Assembly (NCBI GenBank): GCA_903861115.1
Contig: CAIOTD010000027.1
Coordinates: forward strand, 1 to 57,120
Origin: an uncultured Burkholderiales bacterium
GTDB lineage: Bacteria > Pseudomonadota > Gammaproteobacteria > Burkholderiales > Burkholderiaceae_C
Reading direction: 5' to 3'
Length of the DNA stretch: 57,120 nt
Shown here: piece after piece, positions 48,416 through 57,120 of the stretch
Layout of the letters: the number at the start of each line of letters is the position of its first letter
Numbering within the stretch: the stretch's first letter is position 1
The notes under the pieces: generated by a model
Databases searched by the model: none
Seen by the model: the letters and a program-made list of their open reading frames with translations, nothing else
Told to the model about the DNA's origin: nothing
Translations under genes and position numbers: made by a program

Positions 48416-50512
48416 ATGACCCGAGTTGTTGAAAACAGTGAACATCAAACAGAAGGTGAATTCAAAACCTATCCCAACTCACCTTTTGAGTTGTACCAAC
48501 CCTATGCGCCGGCTGGGGACCAGCCGCAGGCGATTGAGAAACTGATTGAAGGGCTCCGAGATGGCGAGTCTTTTCAAACCCTTTTGGGGGTGACTGGCTC
48601 GGGTAAAACTTTTACCATGGCCAATGTCATTGCGCAAATGGGGCGCCCGGCCATCATTTTTGCGCCCAATAAAACCCTTGCCGCCCAGTTGTACAGTGAG
48701 TTCAGAGAGTTCTTTCCAAGGAATGCGGTTGAGTATTTTGTGAGCTACTACGATTATTACCAACCTGAAGCGTATGTACCGCAAAGGGACTTGTTCATTG
48801 AAAAGGACAGTGCCATCAATGAGCACATTGAGCAAATGCGTCTGTCTTGCACCAAAAGTATTTTGGAGCGTCGCGATGTCATCGTGGTTGCCACCGTCTC
48901 TGCGATTTATGGCATTGGCGAGCCCGAGAGTTACCACCGCATGGTGATGACGCTCAGAGCCGGTGACAAGGTCTCACAACGGGACGTGATTGCCCAATTG
49001 GTTCGCATGCAGTACGCAAGAAACGATCAAGATTTTTCTCGGGGTTGCTTTCGTGTGAGGGGCGACACGGTGGATGTTTTCCCCGCCGAGCACAGTGAGT
49101 TGGCGGTTCGTTTGGAGTTGTTTGACGATGAGCTCGAGAGTTTGCAGCTCTTTGATCCGCTGACCGGTCGTGTTCGCCAAAAGATCCCTCGCTTCACCAT
49201 TTATCCTTCAAGTCATTATGTGACCCCTAGAGACCGGGTGCTTGCAGCTGTTGAGACCATCAAGGTGGAGTTGAATGAGAGGGTCAAACAGTTCCTTGGA
49301 GACGGCAAACTCGTGGAGGCGCAACGCATTGAGCAAAGAACGCGGTTTGATTTGGAAATGCTCAGTGAGGTTGGGCACTGCAAAGGCATTGAGAACTACA
49401 CCCGACACCTCTCGGGGGCTGAACCCGGCCAACCCCCAAGCACACTCACCGATTATTTGCCCAAAGATGCCCTCATGTTTCTTGATGAAAGTCACGTCTT
49501 GATGGGGCAGTTTGGGGGCATGTACAACGGCGACCGCGCACGAAAAACCACCTTGGTGGAGTACGGCTTCAGATTGCCCAGTGCGCTGGACAACCGGCCA
49601 CTGAAATTGGAGGAGCTTGAAAAGAGGATGCGCCAAGTGGTCTTTGTCTCCGCAACACCGGCTGATTATGAAAAGACACATTCTGGCCAAGTGGTTGAAC
49701 AACTGGTTCGGCCCACGGGCTTGGTGGACCCCATTGTGGAAGTCAGGCCCGCCACCCACCAAGTCGATGATGTGCTGCAAGAGATCCGCATCCGAGTTGA
49801 AAAGCACGAGCGTGTTTTGATCACGACGCTGACCAAGCGCATGGCCGAACAACTCACCGATTACTTGAGCGACAACGGTGTGAAGGTGCGCTACTTGCAC
49901 AGTGACATTGACACGGTAGAGCGCGTTGAGATTTTGCGTGATTTGAGGCTGGGTGCATTTGATGTGCTGGTTGGCATCAACTTGCTTCGAGAGGGCATAG
50001 ATTTACCCGAGGTGTCTTTGGTGGCCATTTTGGATGCGGACAAGGAGGGATTTCTTCGCTCCGAGCGCAGTTTGATTCAGACCATTGGACGGGCTGCGAG
50101 AAATCAAAACGGTTGCGCCATTTTGTATGCCGATGTCATGACCAAGTCCATGGAGAAAGCCATCGGCGAGACGCAAAGAAGGCGCGCCAAGCAAATTGAA
50201 CACAATACCTTGCACGGCATCACCCCCCGATCGGTGGTCAAACGCGTTCGAGATCTGATTGACGGTGTCTACAGCGAGAAAGCGGGCAAAGAGCTCGAGC
50301 GCCTTGAGATGCAACGCATACAGATGGAAGACATGAGCGAGAAAGACATTTCAAGGGAAATCAAGCGACTTGAAAAAATGATGATGGAGCACGCCAAAAA
50401 CTTGGACTTTGAGCGAGCGGCGCAAGTCAGGGACCAACTCGCTTTGCTTCGCGAGCAAGCTTTTGGCGGACCGGGCCATGACAATATCGTCCCCTTTCTC
50501 AAAAAGGCCTAA
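48416..50512 (+). CDS. uvrB: Excinuclease ABC subunit B
   Basis: UvrB verifies DNA damage delivered by UvrA and recruits UvrC. The 698-residue helicase-like protein has Walker A in [10 protein letters not shown], the damage-binding hairpin [12 protein letters not shown], the DESH box, the [16 protein letters not shown] motif and the C-terminal UVR domain ([29 protein letters not shown]). ATG 48416 is used; TTG 48404 is an upstream in-frame option. I found no LexA-type CTGT-N8-ACAG box upstream. Confidence 0.96.
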   Translation: MTRVVENSEHQTEGEFKTYPNSPFELYQPYAPAGDQPQAIEKLIEGLRDGESFQTLLGVTGSGKTFTMANVIAQMGRPAIIFAPNKTLAAQLYSEFREFFPRNAVEYFVSYYDYYQPEAYVPQRDLFIEKDSAINEHIEQMRLSCTKSILERRDVIVVATVSAIYGIGEPESYHRMVMTLRAGDKVSQRDVIAQLVRMQYARNDQDFSRGCFRVRGDTVDVFPAEHSELAVRLELFDDELESLQLFDPLTGRVRQKIPRFTIYPSSHYVTPRDRVLAAVETIKVELNERVKQFLGDGKLVEAQRIEQRTRFDLEMLSEVGHCKGIENYTRHLSGAEPGQPPSTLTDYLPKDALMFLDESHVLMGQFGGMYNGDRARKTTLVEYGFRLPSALDNRPLKLEELEKRMRQVVFVSATPADYEKTHSGQVVEQLVRPTGLVDPIVEVRPATHQVDDVLQEIRIRVEKHERVLITTLTKRMAEQLTDYLSDNGVKVRYLHSDIDTVERVEILRDLRLGAFDVLVGINLLREGIDLPEVSLVAILDADKEGFLRSERSLIQTIGRAARNQNGCAILYADVMTKSMEKAIGETQRRRAKQIEHNTLHGITPRSVVKRVRDLIDGVYSEKAGKELERLEMQRIQMEDMSEKDISREIKRLEKMMMEHAKNLDFERAAQVRDQLALLREQAFGGPGHDNIVPFLKKA

Positions 50513-50655
50513 ATCATAAAGCACCCTAAAAGTGAGTGCTTGCTTACTTAAATGCCATTGATTTTAAAGGATTTTTATTAAATCGATTGGCAAAAGCCTT
50601 GGGTCGATGGGGGCGCTTTTCAGGAGTACCCGAGCAATTTGATGGGTCTTATGGT

Positions 50656-50680
50656 AAACTTGACCTTTCTAGTCGAGAAA
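50656..50680 (+). promoter_or_regulatory. Type-1 IscR binding site upstream of iscR
   Basis: The 25 bases fit the IscR type-1 consensus with the two half-site cores CTTGAC (50659-50664) and AGTCGAG (50671-50677) at the right spacing and A/T-rich ends. TTGACC inside the site can serve as a -35 box, so holo-IscR binding would block the promoter and give the usual feedback on the isc operon. It lies about 50 bases before the iscR start. Confidence 0.75.
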
Positions 50681-50727
50681 GAGAATTTCTCTCTTCATTG
50701 GACCCTGATCCCACAAGGAGCATGTTT

Positions 50728-51264
50728 ATGAGATTAACCACAAAAGGTCGATTTGCGGTCACCGCCATGATTGATTTGGCTTTGCGCCAAAACACGGGTC
50801 CAGTCACTTTGGCTGCCATCAGCCAAAGGCAACAGATCTCTTTGTCTTATTTAGAGCAGTTGTTTGGCAAACTCAGACGCCACGATTTGGTTGAATCCAC
50901 GCGTGGACCTGGTGGCGGTTATACCCTGGGTAAAAAACCTCAAGACATCACCGTTGCGGACATCATTGTCTCAGTCGATGAGCCCATTGATGCCACGCAC
51001 TGTGGAGGCAAGGAGAACTGTCTAGGCGATGCGGGTCGCTGCATGACGCATGAGTTGTGGTCTTCCTTGAATCAACGCATGGTGGAGTATTTAGACTCTG
51101 TGACTTTGCAAAAGTTGGTGCAAGACCAGTTGGCCAAAGGCGTGCAAATTGAAGACAAGCCCAACATGAAACGCGCCATCTCCGCCGCACCCGTGTTGAA
51201 GCCCATTCGCGTGAATGCGCCCAATTCAGTTTTCGCCTTGGGCAATGTGTTTGCCAAAAACTAA
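50728..51264 (+). CDS. iscR: Fe-S cluster-sensing regulator IscR
   Basis: IscR is an Rrf2-family repressor that senses Fe-S status through a [2Fe-2S] cluster. The 178-residue protein starts MRLTTKGRFAVTAMIDLAL, has the winged helix (ISLSYLEQLFGKLRR, then GPGGGYTLGK) and the ligands Cys, Cys, Cys and His in CGGKENCLGDAGRCMTH. ATG 50728 lies seven bases after AGGAG; ATG 50722 is too close. It leads the isc operon and has a matching operator upstream. Confidence 0.95.
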   Translation: MRLTTKGRFAVTAMIDLALRQNTGPVTLAAISQRQQISLSYLEQLFGKLRRHDLVESTRGPGGGYTLGKKPQDITVADIIVSVDEPIDATHCGGKENCLGDAGRCMTHELWSSLNQRMVEYLDSVTLQKLVQDQLAKGVQIEDKPNMKRAISAAPVLKPIRVNAPNSVFALGNVFAKN

Positions 51265-51300
51265 ACCCCATTCTTTTAAAACTTTCACCGGTACTTGTTC

Positions 51301-52515
51301 ATGACACCCCATTTCCCTATCTATATGGATTACGGCGCGACCAATCCAGTCGACCCCAGAGTCGTTGATGCGATGATTCCGTGGTTAAGAGAGCATTTTG
51401 GCAATCCAGCGTCTAGAAGTCACGCATGGGGCTGGGAGGCCGAGGAGGCGGTTGAGAATGCGCGCAAGGACGTGGCCGACCTCATTGGCGCCGATCCACG
51501 AGAAATCGTCTGGACTTCGGGCGCGACCGAATCGAACAACCTGGCCATCAAGGGCGCTGCAAACTTCTATGCCTCCAAAGGCAAGCACCTGATCACGGTC
51601 AAGACCGAACACAAGGCGGTGCTCGACACCATGCGTGAGTTGGAGCGTCAAGGTTTTGAGGTGACCTATTTGGACGTGCTGTCTGACGGCATGCTGGACT
51701 TGGAGGTGTTCAAGTCGGCCATTCGTCCCGATACCATTTTGGCCAGTGTGATGTTGGTCAACAATGAAATTGGTGTCATCCAAGACATGCAAGCCTTGGG
51801 CACCATTTGCCGTGAAAAGGGTGTGATTTTTCACGTGGACGCAGCGCAAGCGACAGGCAAAGTGCACATCGACTTGAATGAACTGCCCATCGATTTGATG
51901 AGCTTGGCCTCTCACAAAACATACGGCCCCAAAGGCATTGGTGCTTTGTACGTCAGAAGAAAACCAAGAATTCGAATCGAAGCCCAAATCCATGGTGGCG
52001 GACATGAGCGTGGCATGAGAAGTGGCACCTTGCCCACCCATCAAATTGTGGGCATGGGAGAGGCCTACCGCTTGGCCAGACTTGAGATGACGAAAGACAA
52101 CCAAAAGGCCGCGGAGTTGCACAAGCGACTGCTCGATGGTTTGAGCGATCTTGAACAAGTCTTTGTCAACGGACACCTTGAAAAGAGAGTGCCCCACAAT
52201 TTGAACATCAGTTTTAATTTTGTAGAAGGCGAGTCCCTGATCATGGGCATCAAAGGCTTGGCGGTTTCTTCGGGTTCGGCCTGTACGTCGGCCTCTTTAG
52301 AGCCGAGCTATGTGTTGCGTGCCTTGGGCAGAAGCGATGAGTTGGCCCACAGCAGTTTAAGAATCACCTTGGGTCGGTTTTCGACGGTTGAAGAAATTGA
52401 CTTCGCCATTGAAACCATTCGTGAGACTGTGAACAAGTTAAGGGATTTGAGCCCTCTTTGGGAAATGTACAAAGACGGTATCGATTTGAGCACAATTAAA
52501 TGGGCCGCTCATTGA
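51301..52515 (+). CDS. iscS: Cysteine desulfurase IscS
   Basis: IscS removes sulfur from cysteine and passes it as persulfide to IscU and other acceptors. The 404-residue PLP enzyme shows [25 protein letters not shown], the PLP Lys in SHKTYGPKG and the active Cys loop [21 protein letters not shown]. The family C terminus ending in a basic/hydrophobic helix is present. Second gene of the operon, 24 bases before iscU. Confidence 0.96.
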   Translation: MTPHFPIYMDYGATNPVDPRVVDAMIPWLREHFGNPASRSHAWGWEAEEAVENARKDVADLIGADPREIVWTSGATESNNLAIKGAANFYASKGKHLITVKTEHKAVLDTMRELERQGFEVTYLDVLSDGMLDLEVFKSAIRPDTILASVMLVNNEIGVIQDMQALGTICREKGVIFHVDAAQATGKVHIDLNELPIDLMSLASHKTYGPKGIGALYVRRKPRIRIEAQIHGGGHERGMRSGTLPTHQIVGMGEAYRLARLEMTKDNQKAAELHKRLLDGLSDLEQVFVNGHLEKRVPHNLNISFNFVEGESLIMGIKGLAVSSGSACTSASLEPSYVLRALGRSDELAHSSLRITLGRFSTVEEIDFAIETIRETVNKLRDLSPLWEMYKDGIDLSTIKWAAH

Positions 52516-52539
52516 GGCCTGCGAACTTGGAGAAAAAAA

Positions 52540-52932
52540 ATGGCATACAGCGAAAAAGTTATTGATCACTACGAAAACCCCAGAAACGTGGGCTCCTTTG
52601 AAAAAGGCGATGATTCGGTAGGCACGGGCATGGTGGGTGCGCCCGCTTGCGGTGACGTCATGAAATTGCAAATCAAGGTCAACCCACAAACTGGGGTGAT
52701 TGAGGATGCCCGGTTCAAGACCTACGGCTGTGGTTCAGCCATTGCGTCTTCTTCGTTGGTGACCGAATGGGTCAAAGGAAAAACGCTGGATGAGGCCGCT
52801 GCTTTGAAAAACAGTCAGATCGCTGAAGAGCTGGCGCTTCCTCCGGTCAAGATCCATTGCTCTATTTTGGCCGAAGACGCCATCAAGGCAGCGGTCGACG
52901 ACTACAAGAAAAAACACCACGCAGCAGCTTAA
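52540..52932 (+). CDS. iscU: Fe-S cluster scaffold IscU
   Basis: The 130-residue scaffold on which clusters are built has its three ligand Cys in [23 protein letters not shown] and [12 protein letters not shown], and the HscA-recognition motif LPPVK immediately before the last Cys. All key residues are present. It follows iscS and precedes iscA by 38 bases. Confidence 0.97.
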   Translation: MAYSEKVIDHYENPRNVGSFEKGDDSVGTGMVGAPACGDVMKLQIKVNPQTGVIEDARFKTYGCGSAIASSSLVTEWVKGKTLDEAAALKNSQIAEELALPPVKIHCSILAEDAIKAAVDDYKKKHHAAA

Positions 52933-52970
52933 ATTTTCAAACCTACCCATCACCAGATAGAGATATTTTT

Positions 52971-53294
52971 ATGGCAGTGACTCTGACCGAATCCGCAGCC
53001 CGGCATGTGAGCCGATACATCTCCAAGCGAGGACACGGTGTGGGCGTTCGCTTGGGCGTCAAAACAACGGGTTGCTCTGGATTGGCTTACAAGTTGGAGT
53101 ATGTCGATGAGTTGAATGAGGAAGACATGGTCTTTGAGGATCAGGGCGTTAAAGTGCTGATCGATCCCAAAAGTTTGGCTTATTTGGACGGCACACAATT
53201 GGATTTTGTCAAAGAAGGACTCAATGAGGGATTTAAATTCAACAACCCCAATGAGCGCGATCGTTGCGGTTGTGGTGAATCCTTCAGGGTTTGA
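52971..53294 (+). CDS. iscA: A-type Fe-S carrier IscA
   Basis: The 107-residue carrier passes [4Fe-4S] or [2Fe-2S] clusters to target proteins. Conserved ligands are Cys in TTGCSGLAY (about residue 37) and the pair in DRCGCGESF near the C terminus. ATG 52971 starts the normal [14 protein letters not shown] terminus. The stop is followed at once by hscB. Confidence 0.96.
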   Translation: MAVTLTESAARHVSRYISKRGHGVGVRLGVKTTGCSGLAYKLEYVDELNEEDMVFEDQGVKVLIDPKSLAYLDGTQLDFVKEGLNEGFKFNNPNERDRCGCGESFRV

Positions 53295-53312
53295 GTGTCC
53301 TGGGCCAGCTCA

Positions 53313-53873
53313 ATGCGTGAGATGCTTCTAGACACGGCCAGCCCTTTGACGCAGGATGATTATTCTCTGTTCCAACTGCCTCGACAATTCACCATTGATT
53401 TAGAAGACTTGGATCAGCGATGGAAGGCCATCCAAAAACAAGTGCATCCTGATCGGTTCTCCATGGCGGGTGCGTCAGCGCAAAGGATCGCCATGCAGTG
53501 GTCCAGCAGGATCAATGAAGCCTACAGACGACTTAAAAACCCATTGGCCAGAGCCTCCTATCTTTGTGAGCTCTTGGGTGCTCCCATACAAGCAGAAAAC
53601 AACACAGCCATGCCCAGTGCCTTTTTGATGGAGCAAATGGAGCTCAGAGAAAACTTGGAGGATGCTGTCAATTTGCAGGACTTCGAAGAGTTGGTGTCTA
53701 CGGTTCAAAAAAGCATTGCTCAAAGACGGGCCTTGTGTGCCAAGTGGCTTGATGAGGTGTCCCCCGCTCAACCCCAAGAGGCCGCACAAGAGGTGCGTGC
53801 TTGGATGTTCATGGATCGTTTTTTGCAAGATGTTCAAAGGCGTGTTGCGCAATTGAGTGAGGATCATTCTTGA
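53313..53873 (+). CDS. hscB: Fe-S assembly co-chaperone HscB
   Basis: HscB is a J-protein that brings IscU to HscA. The roughly 186-residue protein has the J domain with the HPDRF motif (about residue 50) and a C-terminal three-helix domain that binds IscU. The start is uncertain: GTG 53295 follows the iscA stop directly, ATG 53313 and ATG 53322 come later, and none has a clear ribosome-binding site. Confidence 0.92.
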   Translation: MREMLLDTASPLTQDDYSLFQLPRQFTIDLEDLDQRWKAIQKQVHPDRFSMAGASAQRIAMQWSSRINEAYRRLKNPLARASYLCELLGAPIQAENNTAMPSAFLMEQMELRENLEDAVNLQDFEELVSTVQKSIAQRRALCAKWLDEVSPAQPQEAAQEVRAWMFMDRFLQDVQRRVAQLSEDHS

Positions 53874-53984
53874 CCCGTGCGGGTTCATCTTGCGTTTTTT
53901 GTCGATGGACTTGGGGTGGCATTGAGCATTGTTCTTTGATTCTCCAAGGCATCCTGTACACTATCCTTTCGTTACATATTTATC

Positions 53985-55841
53985 ATGGCTTTACTTCAAA
54001 TTTCAGAACCCGGGCAGGCGCCTGATCCGCATCAACGACGCATTGCCATAGGGATTGATTTGGGAACCACGCACTCCTTGGTGGCCAGCGTCAGAAATGG
54101 CGTACCCGAGTGTTTGCCCGATCAATTGGGTCGAAATATTTTGCCCTCCGCGGTGAGGTATCTGCCCAATTCACGCCGCTCTATTGGGTACGATGCGTTG
54201 CTCAGTCAAGCCTTGGATCCTAAAAACACGATCGTCTCCGTCAAGCGCTTGATGGGCCGTGAACTTGCCGATCTCAAACACATTGGACATTTGCCTTTTG
54301 ATTTGATTGAGACGCCTGGGATGGTTTGCATCAATACACTGGAAGGTCCCAAGACCCCTGTGCAAGTCAGCGCTGAGATATTGGCGACCTTGCGCCAGCG
54401 GGCCGAAGAAACGTTCGATGACGATGTCTATGGCGCGGTCATCACCGTGCCAGCTTATTTTGACGATGCGCAAAGACAAGCGACGAAGGACGCCGCAAAG
54501 TTGGCGGGCCTGAATGTGTTGCGTTTGATCAATGAGCCCACGGCTGCAGCCATTGCCTACGGCTTGGATCAAGGCTCTCAGGGGATTTACGCCGTTTACG
54601 ACTTGGGTGGCGGAACATTTGATATTTCTATTTTAAAACTCAGCCAAGGCGTCTTTGAGGTGCTTGCAACTGGCGGAGACTCTGCACTGGGCGGGGACGA
54701 TTACGATCAAGCTTTGGCACAATGGGCTTTGGCTCAAAAGGGCTGGACTTTAAGTTCTGCTGAGGACAAATCCAAGATGCTCCAAGCGGCAAGAGCCACC
54801 AAGGAAGCCTTGAGCGAGCACACAACGGCGCAGTTTTCTGCTCAACTGTCTCTGGGTGACTTGGTCTTGGAGATCAGTCAACCACAGTTTGAGGACCTCA
54901 CAAAAGCGTTGACCCTCAAGACCTGGGCTTGCGCAAAGCAAGCCCTTATGGACGCTCAATTGACTGTACAAGATGTCAAGGGTGTTGTGATGGTGGGGGG
55001 CTCAAGTCGCATGCCACAAATTCAGCGCCAGGTCCAAGAGTGGTTCAAATCCAAGCCCTTGAACAATCTCAACCCCGATGAGGTGGTGGCGCTGGGGGCG
55101 GCCATACAGGCCAATCAATTGGCAGGCAACAACCCCGATGGAGAGTTGTTGCTCTTGGATGTCATTCCTTTGTCCCTAGGGATTGAAACCATGGGTGGTT
55201 TGGTTGAGCGGATCATTCCCAGGAACCAGACGGTTCCGGTGGCCATGGCGCAGGATTTCACCACCTTCAAAGACGGTCAAACCGCACTGGCCCTTCATGT
55301 GGTGCAAGGTGAGCGTGATTTGGTCAAGGATTGTCGAAGTCTCGCCCGCTTTGAACTCAGAGGCATACCGGCCATGGCAGCAGGAGGGGCAAGAATCAGG
55401 GTCACCTTTACCGTTGACACGGATGGATTGCTGAGCGTGAGCGCCCAAGAAACCAGCACTCAAATTGAATCGAGCATTGTTGTCAAGCCCAGCTATGGCT
55501 TGAGCGATGAGCAAATCACCACCATGCTCAAAGAGGGGTTTGAGACAGCACAAGAGGACATGCTGGCCAGGTCCTTGGCAGAAGCTCGACTTGATGCTGA
55601 ACGACTCTATCAGGCCACACAAAGTGCTTTGGCGCAGGATGCGCAACTTTTGAGCGTTGAAGAGTTGGCATCCATCGAGTCGCTGATGAAGTCCTTGTTG
55701 GCACTCAAGCAATCCGACTCTGCACACGACATTGAAGAGGGGGTCAAACAATTGGCACATGCAACTGAGTCGTTTGCAGCCAAGAGAATGAACCACGGCA
55801 TCAGTCAAGCCCTAGCAGGCAAACACATCGAGGACATATGA
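53985..55841 (+). CDS. hscA: Fe-S assembly chaperone HscA (Hsp70 family)
   Basis: HscA uses ATP to release clusters from IscU. The 618-residue protein has the Hsp70 nucleotide motifs [13 protein letters not shown] (about 22-34), [12 protein letters not shown] and VGGSSRMP, and a substrate-binding domain that recognises LPPVK. It is shorter than DnaK and lacks the GGMP-rich tail, as usual for HscA. A 111-base gap separates it from hscB; its stop overlaps fdx. Confidence 0.95.
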   Translation: MALLQISEPGQAPDPHQRRIAIGIDLGTTHSLVASVRNGVPECLPDQLGRNILPSAVRYLPNSRRSIGYDALLSQALDPKNTIVSVKRLMGRELADLKHIGHLPFDLIETPGMVCINTLEGPKTPVQVSAEILATLRQRAEETFDDDVYGAVITVPAYFDDAQRQATKDAAKLAGLNVLRLINEPTAAAIAYGLDQGSQGIYAVYDLGGGTFDISILKLSQGVFEVLATGGDSALGGDDYDQALAQWALAQKGWTLSSAEDKSKMLQAARATKEALSEHTTAQFSAQLSLGDLVLEISQPQFEDLTKALTLKTWACAKQALMDAQLTVQDVKGVVMVGGSSRMPQIQRQVQEWFKSKPLNNLNPDEVVALGAAIQANQLAGNNPDGELLLLDVIPLSLGIETMGGLVERIIPRNQTVPVAMAQDFTTFKDGQTALALHVVQGERDLVKDCRSLARFELRGIPAMAAGGARIRVTFTVDTDGLLSVSAQETSTQIESSIVVKPSYGLSDEQITTMLKEGFETAQEDMLARSLAEARLDAERLYQATQSALAQDAQLLSVEELASIESLMKSLLALKQSDSAHDIEEGVKQLAHATESFAAKRMNHGISQALAGKHIEDI

Positions 55842-56179
55842 TGGTCAAGATCAAAATCTTACCCCACGCTGAATACTGCCCAGAGGGCCGAGAGTTGATG
55901 GCACTCCCCGGAGACACCATTTGTGATGTGTTGCTGGACCACGAGATCAATATTGAACACGCCTGTGACAAGAGCTGCGCATGCACGACTTGCCACGTCA
56001 TTGTCAAAGAGGGTTTTAGTAGCCTCAATGAAATGGACGAAACCGAGGAAGATTTGCTTGACCGTGCCTGGGGTTTGTCCCCTTATTCAAGACTCAGTTG
56101 TCAAGCCATTATTGGAGACCAGGAATTGGTGATTGAGATTCCAAAGTACACCATCAACCACGCAAAAGAATTGCATTAA
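55838..56179 (+). CDS. fdx: [2Fe-2S] ferredoxin of the Isc system
   Basis: The 113-residue adrenodoxin-type ferredoxin supplies electrons for cluster assembly. Ligands are the Cys in [13 protein letters not shown] (three positions) and in RLSCQ. ATGATG at 55838 overlaps the hscA stop, so either Met may start. The usual next gene iscX is missing here; dnaQ follows after 43 bases. Confidence 0.95.
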   Translation: MMVKIKILPHAEYCPEGRELMALPGDTICDVLLDHEINIEHACDKSCACTTCHVIVKEGFSSLNEMDETEEDLLDRAWGLSPYSRLSCQAIIGDQELVIEIPKYTINHAKELH

Positions 56180-56222
56180 GAGAGCGGCGGTTCATGAATC
56201 CCTTTTTAATTGAGGCTTTGCG

Positions 56223-56930
56223 ATGAGACAAGTCGTTTTGGATACGGAAACAACGGGGCTTTCGCCTGAAAATGGTGACCGAATTTTAGAGATTGGTTGC
56301 GTAGAGTTGGTCAACCGCAAATTGACCGGTCACAACTTGCATTTTTACATCAATCCTGAAAGAGACAGCCACGAAGAGGCGCTCAAAGTGCACGGGATCA
56401 GCAATGAGTTTTTAAAAGACAAACCAAAATTTGCACAAATATCTGACGAACTGGTCGCCTATTTAAAAGATGCCCAAGTCATTATCCATAACGCGCCCTT
56501 TGATATCGGATTTTTGAACAAAGAGTTTGAGAGACTCTCTATGCCCAGTATGGCGCAGTTGGTCTCTGGTGTGATTGACACCTTGTCCATGGCCAAGGAA
56601 ATATACCCAGGCAAGCGAAACTCTTTGGATGCTTTGTGTGACCGCTTGGAAGTCGATAATTCAGATCGGACCTTGCATGGCGCGCTCCTGGATGCCGAAT
56701 TACTGGCCGATGTGTATATCAACATGACCCGTGGGCAAGATGCCTTGTTGATGGAGGTTGAGCAATCCGACTCCTCAACCAGTAACGTCAAGAAAATAGA
56801 TCTCGCTAGCTTTGAGCTGCCTGTGATTTATGCAACTGAAGATGAACTGCTGAAACATGAAGACGTGATGGTTCAAATTGACAAATCCAGTCAAGGCAAA
56901 AGTGTTTGGCGTCAACTGCAGACGGCTTGA
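56223..56930 (+). CDS. dnaQ: DNA polymerase III epsilon subunit (3'-5' proofreading exonuclease)
   Basis: The 235-residue protein has the DEDDh exonuclease motifs: VLDTETTGLSPENGDRILEIG (acidic pair near 7-9), HNAPFDIGFLNKEF and HGALLDAELLADVY with the catalytic His. The C-terminal part (about 185-235) is the segment that binds the polymerase alpha subunit. It stands just ahead of the tRNA-Val promoter. Confidence 0.94.
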   Translation: MRQVVLDTETTGLSPENGDRILEIGCVELVNRKLTGHNLHFYINPERDSHEEALKVHGISNEFLKDKPKFAQISDELVAYLKDAQVIIHNAPFDIGFLNKEFERLSMPSMAQLVSGVIDTLSMAKEIYPGKRNSLDALCDRLEVDNSDRTLHGALLDAELLADVYINMTRGQDALLMEVEQSDSSTSNVKKIDLASFELPVIYATEDELLKHEDVMVQIDKSSQGKSVWRQLQTA

Positions 56931-56941
56931 GATTGGTTCGT

Positions 56942-56971
56942 TTGAAAAAAGAGAGCCACTCGGGTTATAAT
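56942..56971 (+). promoter_or_regulatory. Sigma-70-type promoter of the tRNA-Val gene
   Basis: TTGAAA (56942-56947) and TATAAT (56966-56971) are 18 bases apart, and the tRNA begins nine bases after the -10 box. This is a strong, intact stable-RNA promoter although the gene behind it is broken. Confidence 0.8.
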
Positions 56972-56980
56972 GCTGAGCTT

Positions 56981-57017
56981 GGGCGATTAACTCAGCGGTA
57001 GAGTGCCACCTTCACAC
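56981..57017 (+). pseudogene. 5' half of tRNA-Val(CAC), truncated after the anticodon loop
   Basis: The sequence has a normal acceptor 5' strand GGGCGAT, a D arm ACTC/GAGT with AGCGGTA loop, the anticodon 5' strand CCACC and the loop TTCACAC (anticodon CAC). The 3' anticodon strand GGTGG, T arm and acceptor end should follow, but the sequence changes at 57018 to TGCGTAACTACGC and T6. No T arm is found up to the window end. The gene is non-functional as read; an inserted element or intron, a deletion or an assembly join are the options. Confidence 0.7.
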
Positions 57018-57120
57018 TGCGTAACTACGCTTTTTTGTGTGTGAAAAAAATTCAAAAATTCCTTAATAAATTCAAGCTTCTATAGCTAAATGCTGTGGTG
57101 TTTTATGAGGACAAAAGTAG
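57018..57120 (+). other. AT-rich sequence after the tRNA-Val break, with a small terminator-like hairpin
   Basis: Directly after the break, GCGT-AACT-ACGC followed by six T forms a small terminator-like hairpin (about 57019-57036). Next, GTGTGTGAA can pair with the TTCACAC of the anticodon loop. The remainder is AT-rich with no gene, unlike the dnaQ side. It may be the edge of an inserted element. Confidence 0.45.

Noticed and set aside
53876-53905. Possible terminator after hscB
   Set aside because: The ACCCG/CGGGT stem has a very short loop and the T run is about ten bases away; operon continuity to hscA is the better reading.
57018-57120. Group I intron in the tRNA-Val anticodon loop
   Set aside because: The 5' exon does not end in U at the break as these introns require and no intron core is recognisable in the 103 bases available; the window end prevents a firm decision.

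Overview
The window is a 57 kb stretch of a bacterial chromosome, almost certainly from a betaproteobacterium of the order Burkholderiales and probably Comamonadaceae-like. The reasons are the block thrS-infC-rpmI-rplT-pheS-pheT-ihfA-merR-tRNA-Pro, an infC that starts on a rare ATC codon, a Bug/TctC solute receptor, a PAKK-rich histone H1-like protein, a phaC-phaA-phaB cluster and an iscR-iscS-iscU-iscA-hscB-hscA-fdx operon. Genes are closely packed, with many ATGA/TGATG overlaps and several TTG or GTG starts. The family assignment is inference from protein character and gene order; no database was searched.

Layout. 1-646: AT-rich sequence with an open partial ORF and a degenerate tRNA-Leu(TAA)-like remnant. 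647-5565 (minus): a small alpha/beta-barrel-like protein, then a catabolic set of aldehyde dehydrogenase, ThDP-dependent 2-oxoacid decarboxylase and Bug receptor. 5820-8423: a TPR/glycosyltransferase-like protein and a histone H1-like protein fused to a SWIB domain. 8987-16934: translation genes, including a thrS interrupted by a single-base frameshift, an infC preceded by a terminator hairpin, and a probable Phe-codon attenuator in front of pheST. 16978-22284 (minus): soxX-soxY-soxZ-soxA, without soxB or soxCD in the window, next to a two-subunit molybdenum hydroxylase (IorA/IorB type). 22614-28080: an esterase, a Nudix hydrolase, a two-gene unit of a cysteine-cluster protein and a GNAT/arginyltransferase-like protein, a small SET-domain protein, an FAH-family hydrolase and PgeF.

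28181-45991 is carbon storage and propionyl-CoA metabolism: phaC, phaA and phaB make poly-3-hydroxybutyrate, phaZ degrades it, and methylmalonyl-CoA mutase, MeaB, the two propionyl-CoA carboxylase subunits and a VOC protein (candidate epimerase) convert propionyl-CoA to succinyl-CoA. A dihydrouridine synthase, a LON-domain protein, a flavin monooxygenase and an orphan RnfB-like ferredoxin lie among them. 46111-50512 holds a LigB-type dioxygenase, an aromatic aminotransferase and uvrB. 50656-56179 is the isc operon with a good IscR type-1 site upstream of iscR, followed by dnaQ. The window ends in a tRNA-Val(CAC) gene that keeps its promoter but is broken after the anticodon loop and runs into AT-rich DNA.

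The least ordinary items are the SoxY with an altered sulfur-carrying C terminus beside the Mo hydroxylase with a His/Cys-rich tail, the cysteine-cluster/GNAT gene pair, the pheST leader, the PhaZ with a histone-like tail, the thrS frameshift, and the two tRNA fragments close to the window ends.
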